Shown here piece after piece: positions 23,941-34,879 of a DNA stretch of 43,740 nt (its first letter is position 1; each line of letters begins with the position of its first letter). Both the position numbers and the translations under genes were made by a program. The notes below the pieces were generated by a model. That model did no database searches, had not been told where the DNA came from, and saw only the letters and a list, made by a program, of their open reading frames with translations. The stretch is from JOPF133 sp052144935 (GTDB lineage: Bacteria; Acidobacteriota; Terriglobia; Bryobacterales; Bryobacteraceae). The stretch spans positions 1-43,740 of the forward strand of contig JBKQPR010000082.1 of NCBI GenBank assembly GCA_052144935.1, in the 5' to 3' direction.

Positions 23941-24551
23941 GCGTTCCCCGTTTCGATGAGCGATTGGCGCAAGCGATCCAGGAAATCGGGCTTGTGCTCG
24001 CCGGCTTCCAGGTGCAACGGTTTCCCAAATGCTACCGAACAAAGCAGCGGAATAGGAAGCGGCACACCCTTGGGCATCACGCGGTAGGAGTTATCGATCC
24101 AGGCCGGCACCAACTCCACGTTGGAATATGCCTGCGCCAGATGAAATACGCCGGCCTTGAACGGCTGCACCTGGTCGCCGGTTCCGCGAGTTCCTTCCGG
24201 GAACAGAATGAGCGACGATCCTTCCTCCAGGGCGCGGCACATAGTGGCAATCGGATTCCGATCGCGCGCGATGTGTCCCCGGTCTACCAGCACGCCGCGA
24301 AAGACGCGATGAATGAGGTATTTTCTCAGCGCGCCGCGGTTCCAATAGTCGCCGGCCGCTACCGGCCGTGTTTTCCGGCGGAGGGGGTGGGGGAGAACGG
24401 ACCAGATCAGGGCGAAATCCGCGTGACTGGTGTGATTGGCGAAATAGACCCGCTGGACATCGCTTGGACCGCACCCCAGCCACCGGGCTTGCGCTCCGGT
24501 CAGGAGCCGGGTTGCTCCGGTAATCAGGGTCCCCACCAGAGGTTCCAGCAT
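23937..24551 (-). CDS. 1-acyl-sn-glycerol-3-phosphate acyltransferase (PlsC family)
   Basis: The 204-residue protein has the HX4D catalytic motif as NHTSHAD near residue 40 and the substrate-binding motif FPEGTRG near residues 118-124. It lacks a long N-terminal membrane domain. It probably adds a fatty acyl chain to lysophosphatidate at the inner membrane, feeding the CdsA-type enzyme encoded next. The start is ATG at 24551 (a GTG directly before it is possible); the upstream gene ends five bases earlier. It overlaps the cytidylyltransferase gene by four bases. Confidence 0.88.
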   Translation of the reverse strand: MLEPLVGTLITGATRLLTGAQARWLGCGPSDVQRVYFANHTSHADFALIWSVLPHPLRRKTRPVAAGDYWNRGALRKYLIHRVFRGVLVDRGHIARDRNPIATMCRALEEGSSLILFPEGTRGTGDQVQPFKAGVFHLAQAYSNVELVPAWIDNSYRVMPKGVPLPIPLLCSVAFGKPLHLEAGEHKPDFLDRLRQSLIETGNA

Positions 24552-24555
24552 CACC

Positions 24556-24975
24556 TTACTTTACCCACACATGAATCATTATGGCAGCGGCCAGGGCCGC
24601 CACTTGAACCGCGACGACGACGATCAGGCGAACCCAGAGCCTGAGCGCGCCGCGGCTGCGCTCGGCGATGGTCCGTTCCGGCTTGACGCTCGAGAGGCCC
24701 CACGTGCGCAACAACTCATCGAGTGCCTGTCCGCCATCGCCAGCCTCGCGGGCCAGTTCCCGGAATAAGGAGGCGTCGATGGCGACACGAACGCCGAAAT
24801 AACAGGCCACGGGCCAGCATAGGATCGAGGCGGCGAACACCAAGCGCTCGGCGGCCGGGTGCGCCAGGAGAGCACCGGCCGCTGCCATTAGCGCGGCGCA
24901 GTTACTGAAGCTGGATAGAAACCGGCCGGAGCGCAAAAAACCGGCGGCCACCGCGCACTCGAATTCGGGCTTCAT
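24556..24975 (-). CDS. small membrane protein, unknown
   Basis: I do not recognise this 139-residue protein. It has two closely spaced hydrophobic helices (residues about 24-42 and 45-66), a charged helical middle (LFRELAREAGDGGQALDELLR) and one C-terminal helix (about 115-137, LIVVVAVQVAALAAAIMIHVWV). Its gene ends just before the PlsC-like gene, so it belongs to the phospholipid operon by position. It may assist the membrane enzymes or be unrelated. The ATG at 24975 is chosen by where the protein-like sequence starts; the longer frame to 25047 adds a low-complexity part. Confidence 0.7.
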   Translation of the reverse strand: MKPEFECAVAAGFLRSGRFLSSFSNCAALMAAAGALLAHPAAERLVFAASILCWPVACYFGVRVAIDASLFRELAREAGDGGQALDELLRTWGLSSVKPERTIAERSRGALRLWVRLIVVVAVQVAALAAAIMIHVWVK

Positions 24976-25070
24976 CGGTTGGATTTCGGACTGCGTACTT
25001 TGTGCTCTTGCGGGGCGCCACGTGAGCTTTGGGCCCGTCTGTCCCACCTCCCGCCTGCCCCAGCCGCTCC

Positions 25071-27359
<2,289 letters not shown>

Positions 27360-27483
27360 GAAATGTTACCCTTCAGGACAATTATAACTGGTTATCTGTT
27401 ATGGTGAAGTGTTTTTCAACAGGAGCAACAGGCGCCCGGTGCCGCGCAGCCCAGGCGGCACACCAAAAGTGGGGAGTCCTCGG

Positions 27484-27503
27484 CCGGGTCCGGAGGGCAC
27501 CCC
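27484..27503 (+). repeat. GC-rich dispersed repeat copy
   Basis: GGGTCCGGAGGGCACCCCGA lies between the malic enzyme gene and the decayed VapBC pair. It shares the core of the other copies; it is in the minus-strand upstream region of the malic enzyme gene. Confidence 0.65.
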
Positions 27504-27565
27504 GACCTCAATCGGCCCGACCGTGCCCGACCGGGCTTGATGCGTTTTGACGCCAGTTCCCATGC

Positions 27566-27772
27566 TTGACTGTATCGGTGAGTCGAACACCGCATCTTCC
27601 GGGGCCACTAAAGAAGCGCCGGACCACCCTGACGTTGCCGGCCGATTCTTTCACTGCGTCGGGGCGGAGCGAAGAGGTGCTCGAAGGCTACAAGAAGGCT
27701 TTTTCCGGCTTCTCGGACGAGGAGATCGCTATTCTCGACGGGGTCATTCTAGAGCCGGCGGCCCGGCAGTAG
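27566..27772 (+). pseudogene. remnant of a VapB-like antitoxin
   Basis: The frame (TTG at 27566) reads RRTTLTLPADSFT, then SEEVLEGYKKAFSGFSDEEIAILDGVILEPAAR. I recall related antitoxins in which about 30 residues of ribbon-helix-helix sequence separate these two parts; here they are joined almost directly, so an internal deletion is likely. The 17 or so N-terminal residues before RRTT look like read-through of non-coding sequence. It ends three bases before the start of the PIN toxin, the usual operon arrangement. The C-terminal toxin-binding part appears well preserved. Because the deletion is judged from memory, an intact divergent antitoxin cannot be excluded. Confidence 0.55.
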
Positions 27773-27775
27773 CCA

Positions 27776-28324
27776 ATGGTCGATCCCACTTCCGGCCCCT
27801 TCCTGTTCGACACGAGCGCCGAGAGTTGGTTGGGCCGCGCCGAGCGTTCCGAGGTGCTTGACTGGATGCGCGAGTACCTGGCCCATCATGAGATACACAT
27901 TTCCGCCGTCACGGTGATGGAGCGAGTTCGCGGCTACAGTCTTTTGTGGCGCCGCGCCGAAGAGGCCGGGCGGGCGCGCACTGAGACGGCGCGAGTCGCT
28001 TACCTCACGAAGCTCGGACGAGTGTGGCCGCTCGATGGAGCCGTCGCCGTGGTTGCCGGCGAGATCATGGCGCTGCTCCCGGAACCGCCCACACCCCCTC
28101 GGCGGTCCCATCAACTCGCCGAATCCCGGCAGGAGCCTGGCCCGCTGGCGGTTCGACGGAACGATCGCCGCTACAGCGCTCGTCGCGAGGATGCGGCTCA
28201 TTCACAACAACGCCGGCGACTTCGAGTCCGTTCGGAGCGCCATCGAACGCTCTCCCGAGCGATTCCCCAACCGGGCCCACAGGGCGCCCCCCTGGAACTG
28301 ATCCGGTGTGCATCGTTGGCGTGA
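27776..28324 (+). pseudogene. VapC-like PIN toxin with two frame changes
   Basis: The ATG at 27776 begins a PIN protein (FLFDTSAESWLG with the first Asp, VTVMERVRGYSLL with Glu, and VAVVAGEIMALLPEPPTPPRRSHQLAESRQE). At about 28128 the conserved continuation (LARWRFDGTIAATALVARMRLIHNNAGDFESVRSAIERSPERFP) jumps to another frame, as if one base had been added. After about 28291 PLELIRCASLA, a plausible natural end, is back in the first frame. The first frame is open throughout, so an off-frame product of 182 residues would lack the last two acidic catalytic residues. The second shift coincides with a GC-rich repeat copy at 28270-28290. It follows the antitoxin remnant by three bases. Confidence 0.7.
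28270..28290 (+). repeat. GC-rich dispersed repeat copy inside the decayed toxin gene
   Basis: CCGGGCCCACAGGGCGCCCC sits exactly where the reading frame of the VapC-like gene changes back. It has the same core as the copies in other genes and looks like a recent insertion or expansion. Confidence 0.65.
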
Positions 28325-28518
28325 AGTCCACCGAGAGATGTTTCTCAATGGCGGGCGCTTCGTCCGAGCCCGGCTGAATTGGAGCCGCGCGCGTCAGGTT
28401 GACATAGGGGGTGCCCACTGAGCCCGTCTTGAACGCTGGTGGGACAGGCGGGCCCAGAGGGCACTCCGCTGTCAACCGATTCCAGTACGGCCTCTAAGCA
28501 AGCGGTTCTCGCCCCCGC
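28325..28518. other. gap with a repeat copy
   Basis: Between the decayed toxin and the DinB gene there is no supportable gene. A further GC-rich repeat copy (GCGGGCCCAGAGGGCACTCC) lies at 28448-28467. Confidence 0.45.
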
Positions 28519-29022
28519 TTACGATTCGTCCGCCGACGGCCCGTAAACCCCCGGCACTGGAATATCGTTGAGCCGCAGATACACGCCTAACTGGGCGCGA
28601 TGATGAATGGTGTGGTTGATCACGAAGTTGCGGATCACCGCGATGCGCGGCATGGTAAAGACCACGGTGCCGCCCCCCAACAGCGTCCAGGGCTGCAGAA
28701 ACTGCTCGTCAGTGGCGTTCGCCAGCGCCACGCGGGCGCGGGTTACGCCGTCGTCGAAAAGTTCCAGAAGTTGCGCCTGATTTTGCGCTTCCGGCAGACT
28801 CATGGGAGGTTCGCCCGGAGGAGCGAAATCCAGCGAATCCCGGTTCATGGTTTCGACACTCCAAGCAGGCGAGGTTGCCAGATGGGCCGCCAGTTTCCCC
28901 ATGGTGGCCGATTTCGGATGCGGCTGGAAATCGAAGCGGTCCTCGGGCACACGGGCCAGGAATTTGCGCGTGTGGACCATTTCCTGGTCGAATTCGGGGA
29001 GTAACATTTCAGCGATGGACAT
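28519..29022 (-). CDS. DinB-family protein
   Basis: A 167-residue cytoplasmic four-helix DinB/YfiT-type protein. The three metal-binding histidines are visible: H47 (LAAHLA), H137 and H141 in NHTIHHRAQLGVYLRL. Family members are metal-dependent and include thiol S-transferases (mycothiol or bacillithiol) as well as proteins of unknown role; no substrate can be assigned. The ATG at 29022 has AGGAGG six bases upstream. It is divergent from the TonB receptor gene over 167 bp. Confidence 0.9.
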   Translation of the reverse strand: MSIAEMLLPEFDQEMVHTRKFLARVPEDRFDFQPHPKSATMGKLAAHLATSPAWSVETMNRDSLDFAPPGEPPMSLPEAQNQAQLLELFDDGVTRARVALANATDEQFLQPWTLLGGGTVVFTMPRIAVIRNFVINHTIHHRAQLGVYLRLNDIPVPGVYGPSADES

Positions 29023-29189
29023 GGGAGCCTCCTCGCATATATTCGCCCTTTCTTCGCCTATTGTCAACACGGAATGCGGATCGCCCGGCAGACTCGCGAT
29101 TTGTTTACACGGATTGCGCCTTTAGGCTCCCTCCCTGGCTCTCTCTTTTTCATGAAACGCGCGTCTCAATTTAGGGTTCAATAGGAATT

Positions 29190-32100
29190 ATGCAAAAAGC
29201 ACGTGGGATGTTGCTCGTGTGCCTGCTTCAGGTCTTTCCGGCATGGGCTCAGTTTTCGGGACGGGTTACGGGGTCGGTGGTAGACGCTTCGGGAGCCGCC
29301 GTTCCGGGAGCGGAAGTCGACCTATACCTGGCCGGTGGCAAAAAGCCTCTCCTTTCCGTCAAAACCTCTACCGACGGACTCTACCATTTCCTGGGCGTTC
29401 GGCCGGCGGATTACGATCTGACGGTCGAAGCCAAGGGTTTCATGAAGACCACCGTCACAAGCCTCACCGTGGATGCCGCCCGCGAACTCTCCGTGTTGCC
29501 GATCAAACTTGCGATTGCGACGGTTTCGCAGAACGTCTCGGTGACGGCCGAAGCGCAAGGCGTGGATACTTCCAACGCCGAGATCTCCGATACCATCACC
29601 ATGGACGAGATCCGCAACCTGCCCATTCTGGATCGCGACGCGCTTTCCATTCTCCAGACGCAAGCCGGCGTGGTATACAACGGAAACTCCTTCACCGTGA
29701 TCAATGGCCTGCGAACCTCTTATTCCAATGTGACCCTGGACGGCATCAACATTCAGGACAATTACATCCGGGACAACGCCCTGGACTATAACCCCAACCG
29801 GCTGCTCCTCGGGCAGGTACGCCAGATGACGCTGGTCGCTTCCAACGCCAACGCCGCGTCTTCCGGCGGCGCCACTCAGACGGCCTTCTCCACGCCCTCC
29901 GGCACCAATAAGCTTACCGGGGAAGCCTTCTGGTATAACCGCAACGATGCCCTCGCCGCCAACGACTGGTTCAACAACCAGGCCGGCGTCGCGCTTCCAT
30001 TCCTCAATCAAAACCAGATGGGCGCCTCCGTGGGCGGCCCGATCAAGAAGGACAAGCTCTTCTTCTACACCAATTACGAGGCGGTGAGGGCGCACCAGCA
30101 AACCCCCCAGGACGACACCATCCTGACTGCCACGGCCCGCGAGGGCATCTTCACCTACAATAATGGAAGCTCGCAGCAGCAGGTGAATCTGCTTTCGCTG
30201 CGCGGTATCGCCAGCATCCCAACCCAGATACAGAACCTGCTCAACCAGGTGCCCACGCCCGACAAGATCAATAACTACCTGGTAGGCGACAGCACACCCG
30301 GCAACCTGCGCAACACCGCCGGCTACCGTTTCAACCAGCGCGACAACGAAATCCGCGACAACATCACCGGTAAGATCGACTATAATATCAATACCAGCCA
30401 GGCCGTCAGCGGATCGTACCTATGGAATCGCGATGACTCCGACCGGCCCGACCTGGAAAACGACTATTCGCTCATCCCCAAGGTGTCGAACCCTACTCAC
30501 GCCAACTTCCTGGCCGTTTCGTGGCGCTGGACGCCCACGGCCCATATCACCAATGAAGTGCGCGCCGGGTTCAACTTGACTTACGGCTATTTTCTCAGCT
30601 CGCAGAACTTCGGGTCGTACATCCTGACCGGCATGGCCTTTTCGGACCCTGTGAACGAGTTTCTGCCGCAGGGACGGACCACCAACACCTTTGCGCTGTC
30701 GGACGATGCGGCCTACCAGTACCGCAGCCACTACATTCAATTTGGCTTCCACGGCCAGAAGGTCTTTGTCCGCAGTTATGACGACTCGGGGGTCATCCCC
30801 ACGATCTCTCTGGCGATGGGATCCGGGCAGCCGGCTCTTTCGCGCGTGAATCTGCCGGGCGCCGGCTCTACCGACTTAGCCGATGCAAACACGCTGCTGG
30901 CCACGCTTGGCGGCTATATCGACGGTTACAGCGAAACTTTCAATATCACCAGCCAGACCTCCGGCTATGTTCCTGGGCAGGCTTACCTCCGGCATTTCAT
31001 TATGGGCGATTACAACTTCTACGGCCAGGATAAGTGGAAGGTGGCGCCGCACCTCACGCTGACCATCGGTATGAAGTGGGAGTTACCGGGCGTGGTCACG
31101 GAACGCAATTCGCTGGAGGTGGAACCCGAGATCGTGGGCGGCGCCGTATCCACGCTGCTTTCCAATGCCACCTTGGACTGGGTGGGCAGCTCCGTGGGCC
31201 GGTCTTGGTACAAGCGCCCGTGGCACGATTTCTCGCCCAATGTCGGCCTGGCCTGGGATGTGTTCGGCGATGGAAAGACCGCCTTTCGCGGCGGCTACGC
31301 CATCACCCGAGTCAACGATGCGGAAATTATAGCCCCGGAGAACATGCTGGAAGCCAATTCGTTGCTGCAGGGCCTCTCGACCGCCACCGGGCTCTCCAAT
31401 ACCGTGGCAACGGGCATCCCGCAGATTCCGTTGCCCGGCTTCGCGGTTCCTTCCACGGTTTCCCAGGAATACGCCTCCAACCCCTTCAACACCGTCGGGA
31501 TCATCGACCCCAACCTGAACCGCCCCTACGTGCAGCAGTACACCGCCGGCATCCAGCACGAATTGAAGGGCACTGTTTACGAGGCGCGCTACGTGGGCAA
31601 CCACCAGGTGGGCCAGTATCGCGCATTCGATTTCAACCAGGTGCAGATCACTCCAAACGGGTTCCTGGCTGACTTTTTGCGTGCGCAGAATAACGGCTTC
31701 CTGGCGCTCAAGAGCAGCGGCGTCTTCAATCCGGCCTACAACGCCGGCATCCCCGGCAGCCAGCAGTTGACGGTGTTTCCGCAGTTGAGGGCGGGCGGCG
31801 ATATCTCGGGGCGGAATCAGGACCCCAACGTAATTTACTACCTGGAAGACGGCGAGGTCGGCCAACTGGCTAATTACTACCAGGTCAATGGCGAAGAAGG
31901 CAACGTGAGCTTCTACCAGAACCCCTACGCGCTGGGCGCCGACATGCTTACTAATTATTCCAGCGCCAGTTATAACTCCCTGCAACTGGTGGCGCGTCAC
32001 CACACCAGTCACGGGCTGAGCCTGGAGGCCAATTACACCTTTGGTAAGGTGCTCAGCGACGGCGATGGCGACGTACAAACCCGCTTCCAGGCGTTCCTCG

Positions 32101-32768
32101 ATTTCAACAATCCCAAGCTCGAACGCTCCCGCGCCAACTATGACCTGAACCAGATGATTAAAGGCGACGGCTACTATGAGCTGCCCATCGGCAAGGGCAA
32201 ACGGCTGAGTTTCGGTCGCATTCTCGACCGGGTCGCCGGCGGATGGATCTTCGGCGAAACTATGACCTGGCAATCGGGCGCGCCATTTTCCGTTCTGTCC
32301 GGCTATGGCACGCTCAACAGTGAGTTACGCTCCTATTACAACACCGCCACCACCAGCCTCAACGATTCGCAGTTGAGTAAGATCGTGCATTTCCAGATGA
32401 CCGGCAACGGCCCCATGGAAGTTGCCGCGTCGGCCATCAATCAGACCAACGGCACCGGCGTCAATACCCCTGGCACCCCCGCATTTGCGGGCCAGGTCTT
32501 CTTCAACCCTACCGCCGGCGACCTGGGCACTCTCCAGCGCCGCCAGTTTTCGGGGCCGTGGACCTTCACTACCGACATGAGCCTGCTGAAGAACGTCGCC
32601 ATCTCCGACCGTCACAGCATAGACATCCGCATGGAGGCTTACAACGCGCTCAACCACCCAACCTTCTGGTCGGGGGACCAGAATATTAACGCCACCACGT
32701 TCGGCGTGCTCTCGTCGATGTTCTACAGCCCGCGCATCCTGCAGTTCGGGGCGCACTACCGGTTCTAA
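29190..32768 (+). CDS. TonB-dependent receptor, Oar-like, with carboxypeptidase-regulatory N-terminus
   Basis: The 1,192-residue protein has a signal peptide (MLLVCLLQVFPAWAQ), a carboxypeptidase regulatory-like beta-sandwich (about 24-110, GRVTGSVVDASGAAVPGAEVDLY), a plug domain (LPILDRDALSILQTQAGV...INGLRTSYSNVTLDGINIQDN) and a long beta barrel ending with the outer-membrane signature phenylalanine (FGAHYRF). Acidobacteria carry many such receptors; they are thought to import oligosaccharides or peptides, and the substrate here is unknown. No SusD partner or TonB/ExbBD genes are adjacent. The stop is directly followed by the ATG of a cyclase-family hydrolase, so the two are probably co-transcribed. 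Confidence 0.93.
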   Translation: MQKARGMLLVCLLQVFPAWAQFSGRVTGSVVDASGAAVPGAEVDLYLAGGKKPLLSVKTSTDGLYHFLGVRPADYDLTVEAKGFMKTTVTSLTVDAARELSVLPIKLAIATVSQNVSVTAEAQGVDTSNAEISDTITMDEIRNLPILDRDALSILQTQAGVVYNGNSFTVINGLRTSYSNVTLDGINIQDNYIRDNALDYNPNRLLLGQVRQMTLVASNANAASSGGATQTAFSTPSGTNKLTGEAFWYNRNDALAANDWFNNQAGVALPFLNQNQMGASVGGPIKKDKLFFYTNYEAVRAHQQTPQDDTILTATAREGIFTYNNGSSQQQVNLLSLRGIASIPTQIQNLLNQVPTPDKINNYLVGDSTPGNLRNTAGYRFNQRDNEIRDNITGKIDYNINTSQAVSGSYLWNRDDSDRPDLENDYSLIPKVSNPTHANFLAVSWRWTPTAHITNEVRAGFNLTYGYFLSSQNFGSYILTGMAFSDPVNEFLPQGRTTNTFALSDDAAYQYRSHYIQFGFHGQKVFVRSYDDSGVIPTISLAMGSGQPALSRVNLPGAGSTDLADANTLLATLGGYIDGYSETFNITSQTSGYVPGQAYLRHFIMGDYNFYGQDKWKVAPHLTLTIGMKWELPGVVTERNSLEVEPEIVGGAVSTLLSNATLDWVGSSVGRSWYKRPWHDFSPNVGLAWDVFGDGKTAFRGGYAITRVNDAEIIAPENMLEANSLLQGLSTATGLSNTVATGIPQIPLPGFAVPSTVSQEYASNPFNTVGIIDPNLNRPYVQQYTAGIQHELKGTVYEARYVGNHQVGQYRAFDFNQVQITPNGFLADFLRAQNNGFLALKSSGVFNPAYNAGIPGSQQLTVFPQLRAGGDISGRNQDPNVIYYLEDGEVGQLANYYQVNGEEGNVSFYQNPYALGADMLTNYSSASYNSLQLVARHHTSHGLSLEANYTFGKVLSDGDGDVQTRFQAFLDFNNPKLERSRANYDLNQMIKGDGYYELPIGKGKRLSFGRILDRVAGGWIFGETMTWQSGAPFSVLSGYGTLNSELRSYYNTATTSLNDSQLSKIVHFQMTGNGPMEVAASAINQTNGTGVNTPGTPAFAGQVFFNPTAGDLGTLQRRQFSGPWTFTTDMSLLKNVAISDRHSIDIRMEAYNALNHPTFWSGDQNINATTFGVLSSMFYSPRILQFGAHYRF

Positions 32769-33563
32769 ATGTCAATCTGGCAGATTCCCGAAAGCTCGCG
32801 CGTCTTCGACCTGGCACAGCCCTATTTCGTGGGCATGCCGCACCATCCCGCGCACCCGCCGTTCCTCTTCGGCCTGGTGAAGCAGCACGGCGATTACGTA
32901 GGCCCGGCGCAACACAGCTCGGCCTCCGACGCGCTGGCGCTGGGCAGCCACGTGGGCACGCACATCGACGCGCTGTGCCATTTTTCCTGCGGCGGCAAGC
33001 TCTACGGCGGCGACCAGGCCTCCGAAGTGCAATCGTACGCCGGCGGCCTCCAGCGGCACTCCATCGACACCATCCCGCCGATCTTGCGCCGCGGCGTCCT
33101 GCTGGATATCGTGGGGTTGCAGGCGGGCCTTGAAGGCGGCGCGCTACCCGCGGATTTCGAAATCACGCCCGGCCATTTGGAGGCCGCGGTGCGCACCGAG
33201 GGCATCGAGATCCGCCCGGGCGACGTAGTGTTGCTGCGCACCGGATGGGCGATCTTCTTCCACGATGCCCCGCGCTTTATCAACCAGGCGCGCGGCCCCG
33301 GCCCCGGCTTGGCCGGCGCCCGATGGCTCAGCCGCCAGGGAATCTACGCGGCGGGATCGGACACGGTGGCCTTCGAAAAGCTGCCCGACGCCGCAATGCC
33401 GGTACACGTCCACCTGCTGGTGGAAAGCGGCATCCATATTATCGAGTGCCTGAACCTGGAGGAACTGGCGCGGGCGCGTGTATATGAGTTCCTGTTTGTG
33501 GCGTTGCCCCTGAAGTTGACGGGCGCTACGGCGTCGCCCATTCGGCCGGTGGCGGTGGGGTAA
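32769..33563 (+). CDS. cyclase-family (kynurenine formamidase-like) metal hydrolase
   Basis: The 264-residue protein has the cyclase/formamidase motif HVGTHIDALCH (H61, H65, D67, H71); the usual Pro before the last His is replaced by Cys. GDVVLLRTGW and AAGSDTVAFEKL, together with a late VHVHLLVESGIHIIECLNLEEL, complete the family pattern. Such enzymes hydrolyse amide or ester bonds with manganese or zinc, for example N-formylkynurenine or cyclic substrates; the substrate is not known here. No tryptophan-degradation genes lie nearby. The ATG follows the TonB receptor stop without a gap, which suggests that the imported compound may be hydrolysed by this enzyme (inference). Confidence 0.88.
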   Translation: MSIWQIPESSRVFDLAQPYFVGMPHHPAHPPFLFGLVKQHGDYVGPAQHSSASDALALGSHVGTHIDALCHFSCGGKLYGGDQASEVQSYAGGLQRHSIDTIPPILRRGVLLDIVGLQAGLEGGALPADFEITPGHLEAAVRTEGIEIRPGDVVLLRTGWAIFFHDAPRFINQARGPGPGLAGARWLSRQGIYAAGSDTVAFEKLPDAAMPVHVHLLVESGIHIIECLNLEELARARVYEFLFVALPLKLTGATASPIRPVAVG

Positions 33564-33723
33564 GGGGCGGCGGACGCTGGTGTTACGTCCATATGGTTAG
33601 AATCCCCACTGGGTAACCGCCGTGGCAGCACTTTCACGGGACCTGACGGCCCGGGCCATGGGTAGTTCTAAAGTCGACATCAGGACCCTACCAGCGCATG
33701 TATGGAATAATGGGTTTCAGACA

Positions 33724-33948
33724 ATGGAAGAAATTACATTTCAAGTCCAACGCGACGAGCAATCGGGCTGGCTTGTGGCATGGTGGGACGAATCGGACGG
33801 AGCGGGCGGCATCACCACGCAAGGGCAAGACCTTCGCGATTTGCAGCAGCAAATCACGGAGGCGGTTGCAGCTCACTTTGATCGGGGCGCCGCTCCTCGC
33901 CGAATCCGCATCCATTTCGTCAGCGATCCGGTCTTAGTTCAGGCGTGA
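33724..33948 (+). CDS. hicB: HicB-like antitoxin
   Basis: A 74-residue HicB-type protein: MEEITFQVQRDEQSGWLVAWWDESDGAGGITTQGQDLRDLQQQITEAV- follows the HicB partial RNase H-like fold, with the substrate-exposed strand and a helix. There is no C-terminal DNA-binding domain, so this is the short type. The ATG at 33724 begins the conserved part; the frame is open upstream but the added part has no pattern. The stop TGA overlaps the GTG start of the HicA-like gene by four bases (GTGA), with antitoxin first. Confidence 0.8.
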   Translation: MEEITFQVQRDEQSGWLVAWWDESDGAGGITTQGQDLRDLQQQITEAVAAHFDRGAAPRRIRIHFVSDPVLVQA

Positions 33949-34161
33949 AGCTGCCTCGGGACATCTCGGGGACGGAAGCAGTCGGAGCGTTGCAGCGGCT
34001 GGGCCTTCTCGATTACCAGACAGACCGGCTCTCACGTTCGCCTGGTCCGAGGAGACCGGCGCGTTACTGTGCCGATGCATGGCAATTTGGCCGTCGGCAC
34101 ACTGCAAAGTATCCTCCGTCAGGCCAGTGTCAGCCTGGAGGACTTTCAGAGCGCCCTGTAG
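33945..34161 (+). pseudogene. HicA-like mRNA interferase, one-base frameshift
   Basis: The GTG start overlaps the hicB stop. It reads MKLPRDISGTEAVGALQRLG, then the frame breaks at GGCCTTCTCG (about 34001-34004). Reading after one extra C gives FSITRQTGSHVRLVRG, VTVPMHGNLAVGTLQSIL and SLEDFQSAL to a TAG at 34159-34161: a complete 71-residue HicA with the catalytic His in GSH. As written the toxin is not made, leaving the antitoxin alone. Either the toxin has been inactivated or one base is wrong in the assembly. The rest of the gene is so well kept that the change must be recent or an error. Confidence 0.85.
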
Positions 34162-34200
34162 GGCGCCGAAACCCGTCGCCGCGCAGCCCCGATTTGCTTC

Positions 34201-34851
34201 TTACCTCTTCTTCAGCCAATCCGGATACTGCCGCTTCAGCGCCTCGATCTTGGGCATGTCCACATTCACAATGTACGGATTGTCCGGATTGCGGTCGAGG
34301 AAGTGCTGATGATACTCCTCGGCGGCGTAGAACCCGGCCAGCGGCACAACCTGCGTCACAATGGCATGCCGGAATACCTTGGCCTGATTGAGCTGCGCGA
34401 TGTAGGCCTCGGCCACGCGCTTCTGCTCCTCCGACGAATAGAAGATGGCCGAGCGGTATTGGGTGCCCTCGTCGGGGCCCTGGCGGTTTAGTTCGGTCGG
34501 ATCGTGCGCCACCGAGAAGAATACCTGCAGCAGTTTGCCGTAAGAGATCTGCGCCGGATCGTAAGTGATCTTCACGGACTCGGCGTGGCCGGTATTGCCG
34601 CTGCTCACCATCTCATAATGCGCGGTGGATGCCTTGCCGCCGGCGAATCCCGCCACCACATCGGAAACGCCCTTGAGCCGCTCGAAGACCCCTTCGACGC
34701 CCCAGAAACATCCGCCCGAGAGCACCGCGGTGGCCTTCTGGCCATTGGCGCCGGCGGGAATATCCGCGGCCGGCGCCGGAAACTCGCGCGCGGCCAGACA
34801 GCCTGCGCTCACCAGAGCCAGGCACAAGCAAAGCTGCAAATAAGTACGCAT
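34201..34851 (-). CDS. msrA: peptide methionine sulfoxide reductase A, exported
   Basis: The 216-residue protein has an N-terminal signal sequence (MRTYLQLCLCLALVSAGCLAA) and the catalytic motif GGCFWGVEGVF (Cys48), followed by GFAGG, HAESVKITYDP, DEGTQYRSAIFY and EEYHQHFLDRNPDNPYI, all MsrA hallmarks. It reduces methionine-S-sulfoxide in proteins; the signal sequence places it in the periplasm or, if the Cys at 18 is lipidated, on a membrane. GAGGAGG nine bases upstream supports the ATG at 34851. It is convergent with the decayed hicA gene and followed upstream by a repeat-rich gap. Confidence 0.95.
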   Translation of the reverse strand: MRTYLQLCLCLALVSAGCLAAREFPAPAADIPAGANGQKATAVLSGGCFWGVEGVFERLKGVSDVVAGFAGGKASTAHYEMVSSGNTGHAESVKITYDPAQISYGKLLQVFFSVAHDPTELNRQGPDEGTQYRSAIFYSSEEQKRVAEAYIAQLNQAKVFRHAIVTQVVPLAGFYAAEEYHQHFLDRNPDNPYIVNVDMPKIEALKRQYPDWLKKR

Positions 34852-34879
34852 CGTCCTAACCTCCTCGATCACCGCCCCC

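Noticed and set aside
31083..32273. 396-codon minus-strand open frame inside the TonB receptor gene
   Set aside because: Antisense shadow of a clear receptor gene.
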